Shown here one piece after another: positions 20,145-20,889 of a DNA stretch of 20,889 nucleotides. The translations under genes and the position numbers were made by a program. The stretch lies in the NCBI GenBank assembly GCA_023807065.1, contig JAJJLU010004004.1, forward strand, positions 1 to 20,889. Direction: 5' to 3'. Under the pieces are notes generated by a model. The model did not search any database and was not told the DNA's origin. It saw only the letters and a program-made list of their open reading frames with translations. Origin of the DNA: Isotricha intestinalis (taxonomy: Eukaryota; Ciliophora; Litostomatea; Vestibuliferida; Isotrichidae). Positions within the stretch are counted from its first letter, which is position 1; every line of letters begins with the position of its first letter.

Positions 20145-20889
20145 TTAATAGAAATAAGGTTCTAAATCTTTTATATTTATTTTTCTTCCAACGACATCAT
20201 TTACTAAAGGAATAGTGATTTTAGCATTTTTTAAAATATCATTTATATTATAATTGTTTTTGATTTTAATGAAAGTATTTTTTTTAATTTCATCACTTAT
20301 TGAATCTTCTAAAATATTAAAATCTTTGAAACGACCATTAATAGTTAAATCTTTATTATTAAGTTCTGAGAACCCTTTCCTAAAATCTTCTAAAGATTTT
20401 TTATAATTATCTTCATTCAAAATATACAACACTTCTTCATATGATAAGTGTTTTATAACTTTTCCAAAAAGAATGAGTTCCATAAAATGACCTCCTTCCT
20501 TAAATTTTAACAATCTTTTCTTTGGTTTATCATTGAATTTCATTTTATTTTCCATAAAAGAAATAACTGCATTTATAAAATCACCAAATTCATGATAAAT
20601 TATAGCAACTATAACTCCATTTCAAGAATTAAAACAATTTCTTTGTTATCTTCTCCTACATTTAAATATTTTTTCATTGTTGAAATAACAGTTACTATAT
20701 TTAAACGATCATGAAATGCCGCAATTGAATTAAATTTTATAGGTAAAAATTTTATATTATTAATAAATTCAGAAATCATATTATCATTAAAAATAGTTTC
20801 ATAGTTTTCTATTTCAGTTAGATATTTAAAAGCCTCTTCAAATACTTTTGATTTTAAAGTAATTAAAATAAATTCTTTGATTTTATTAA
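20145..20889 (-). CDS. Unknown protein, 3' part, one frame break
   Basis: The gene enters from beyond the right edge, so its start is not seen. From 20889 the reading is KEFILITLKSKVFEEAFKY, then FNSIAAFHDRLNIV, then TMKKYLNVGEDNKEIVLILE. A one-base break lies near 20620. Inserting one A into the run of three would join ILE to NGVIVAIIYHEFGDFINAV in frame. The rest is EGGHFMELILFGKVIKHL, then EEVLYILNEDNYKKSLEDF, ending LEPYFY at TAA 20145-20147. No in-frame TGA or TAG is needed. It has an alpha/beta-type mix of charged and hydrophobic segments and no membrane helix. HEFGD is not a complete metalloprotease HExxH motif. I do not recognise the family. Confidence 0.65.

Noticed and set aside
20590..20620. 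Zinc metalloprotease site (HEFGD) in the right-edge protein
   Set aside because: The second His of HExxH is absent and no downstream ligand pattern was seen.
1..20889. CRISPR array, insertion sequence or bacterial operon
   Set aside because: There are no regularly spaced repeats, transposase or paired terminal repeats, and gene content and structure are eukaryotic.

Overview
The window is strongly AT-rich eukaryotic DNA. Eukaryotic origin rests on an AP-4 adaptor large subunit, a giant FN3/PA14/filamin-type mosaic protein, MORN repeats, protein kinase remnants and asparagine-rich linkers made of AAT codons. No rRNA, tRNA, CRISPR array or insertion sequence was recognised. Most genes cannot be read with the standard code. 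Homology runs through in-frame TGA where Trp is expected (FN3 core Trp, AP-4 ear) and through in-frame TAA/TAG where Gln fits. This resembles the ciliate codes in which all three stops are also sense codons (Condylostoma, karyorelictids). A ciliate-like protist is therefore my working guess, but the species cannot be named from the sequence.

Layout: 1-1116 (+) 3' part of a divergent, lidless Hsp70. 1342-1893 (+) broken MORN-repeat gene. 1894-2825 no gene, low-complexity. 2826-3656 (+) unknown protein with an Asn/Met-rich tail. 3676-4670 (-) CAP/SCP-like protein with an N-terminal acylation-like motif. 4811-5351 (+) small four-helix membrane protein. 5444-12533 (+) giant FN3/PA14/filamin mosaic. 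12653-15573 (-) AP-4 epsilon. 15732-16351 (-) unknown small protein. 16352-16551 divergent intergenic region with a GC-rich palindromic island. 16552-18666 (+) intact 704-residue protein with a PD-(D/E)xK-like signature. 18740-19350 (+) degenerate kinase. 19360-20144 no clear gene. 20145-20889 (-) 3' part of an unknown gene.

Two kinds of interruption must be kept apart. One is in-frame stop codons at Trp/Gln-compatible positions, which suggest codon reassignment. The other is single-base frame breaks, about one per few hundred bases in the mosaic gene and AP-4 epsilon, many in A or T runs, with conserved protein resuming at once. These look like homopolymer sequencing errors or recent pseudogene decay. 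The Hsp70 and the 704-residue ORF have neither, and that contrast is unexplained. The genes show no operon-like logic; they look like ordinary, tightly spaced, independently transcribed genes, with 3' ends as little as 20 bases apart.
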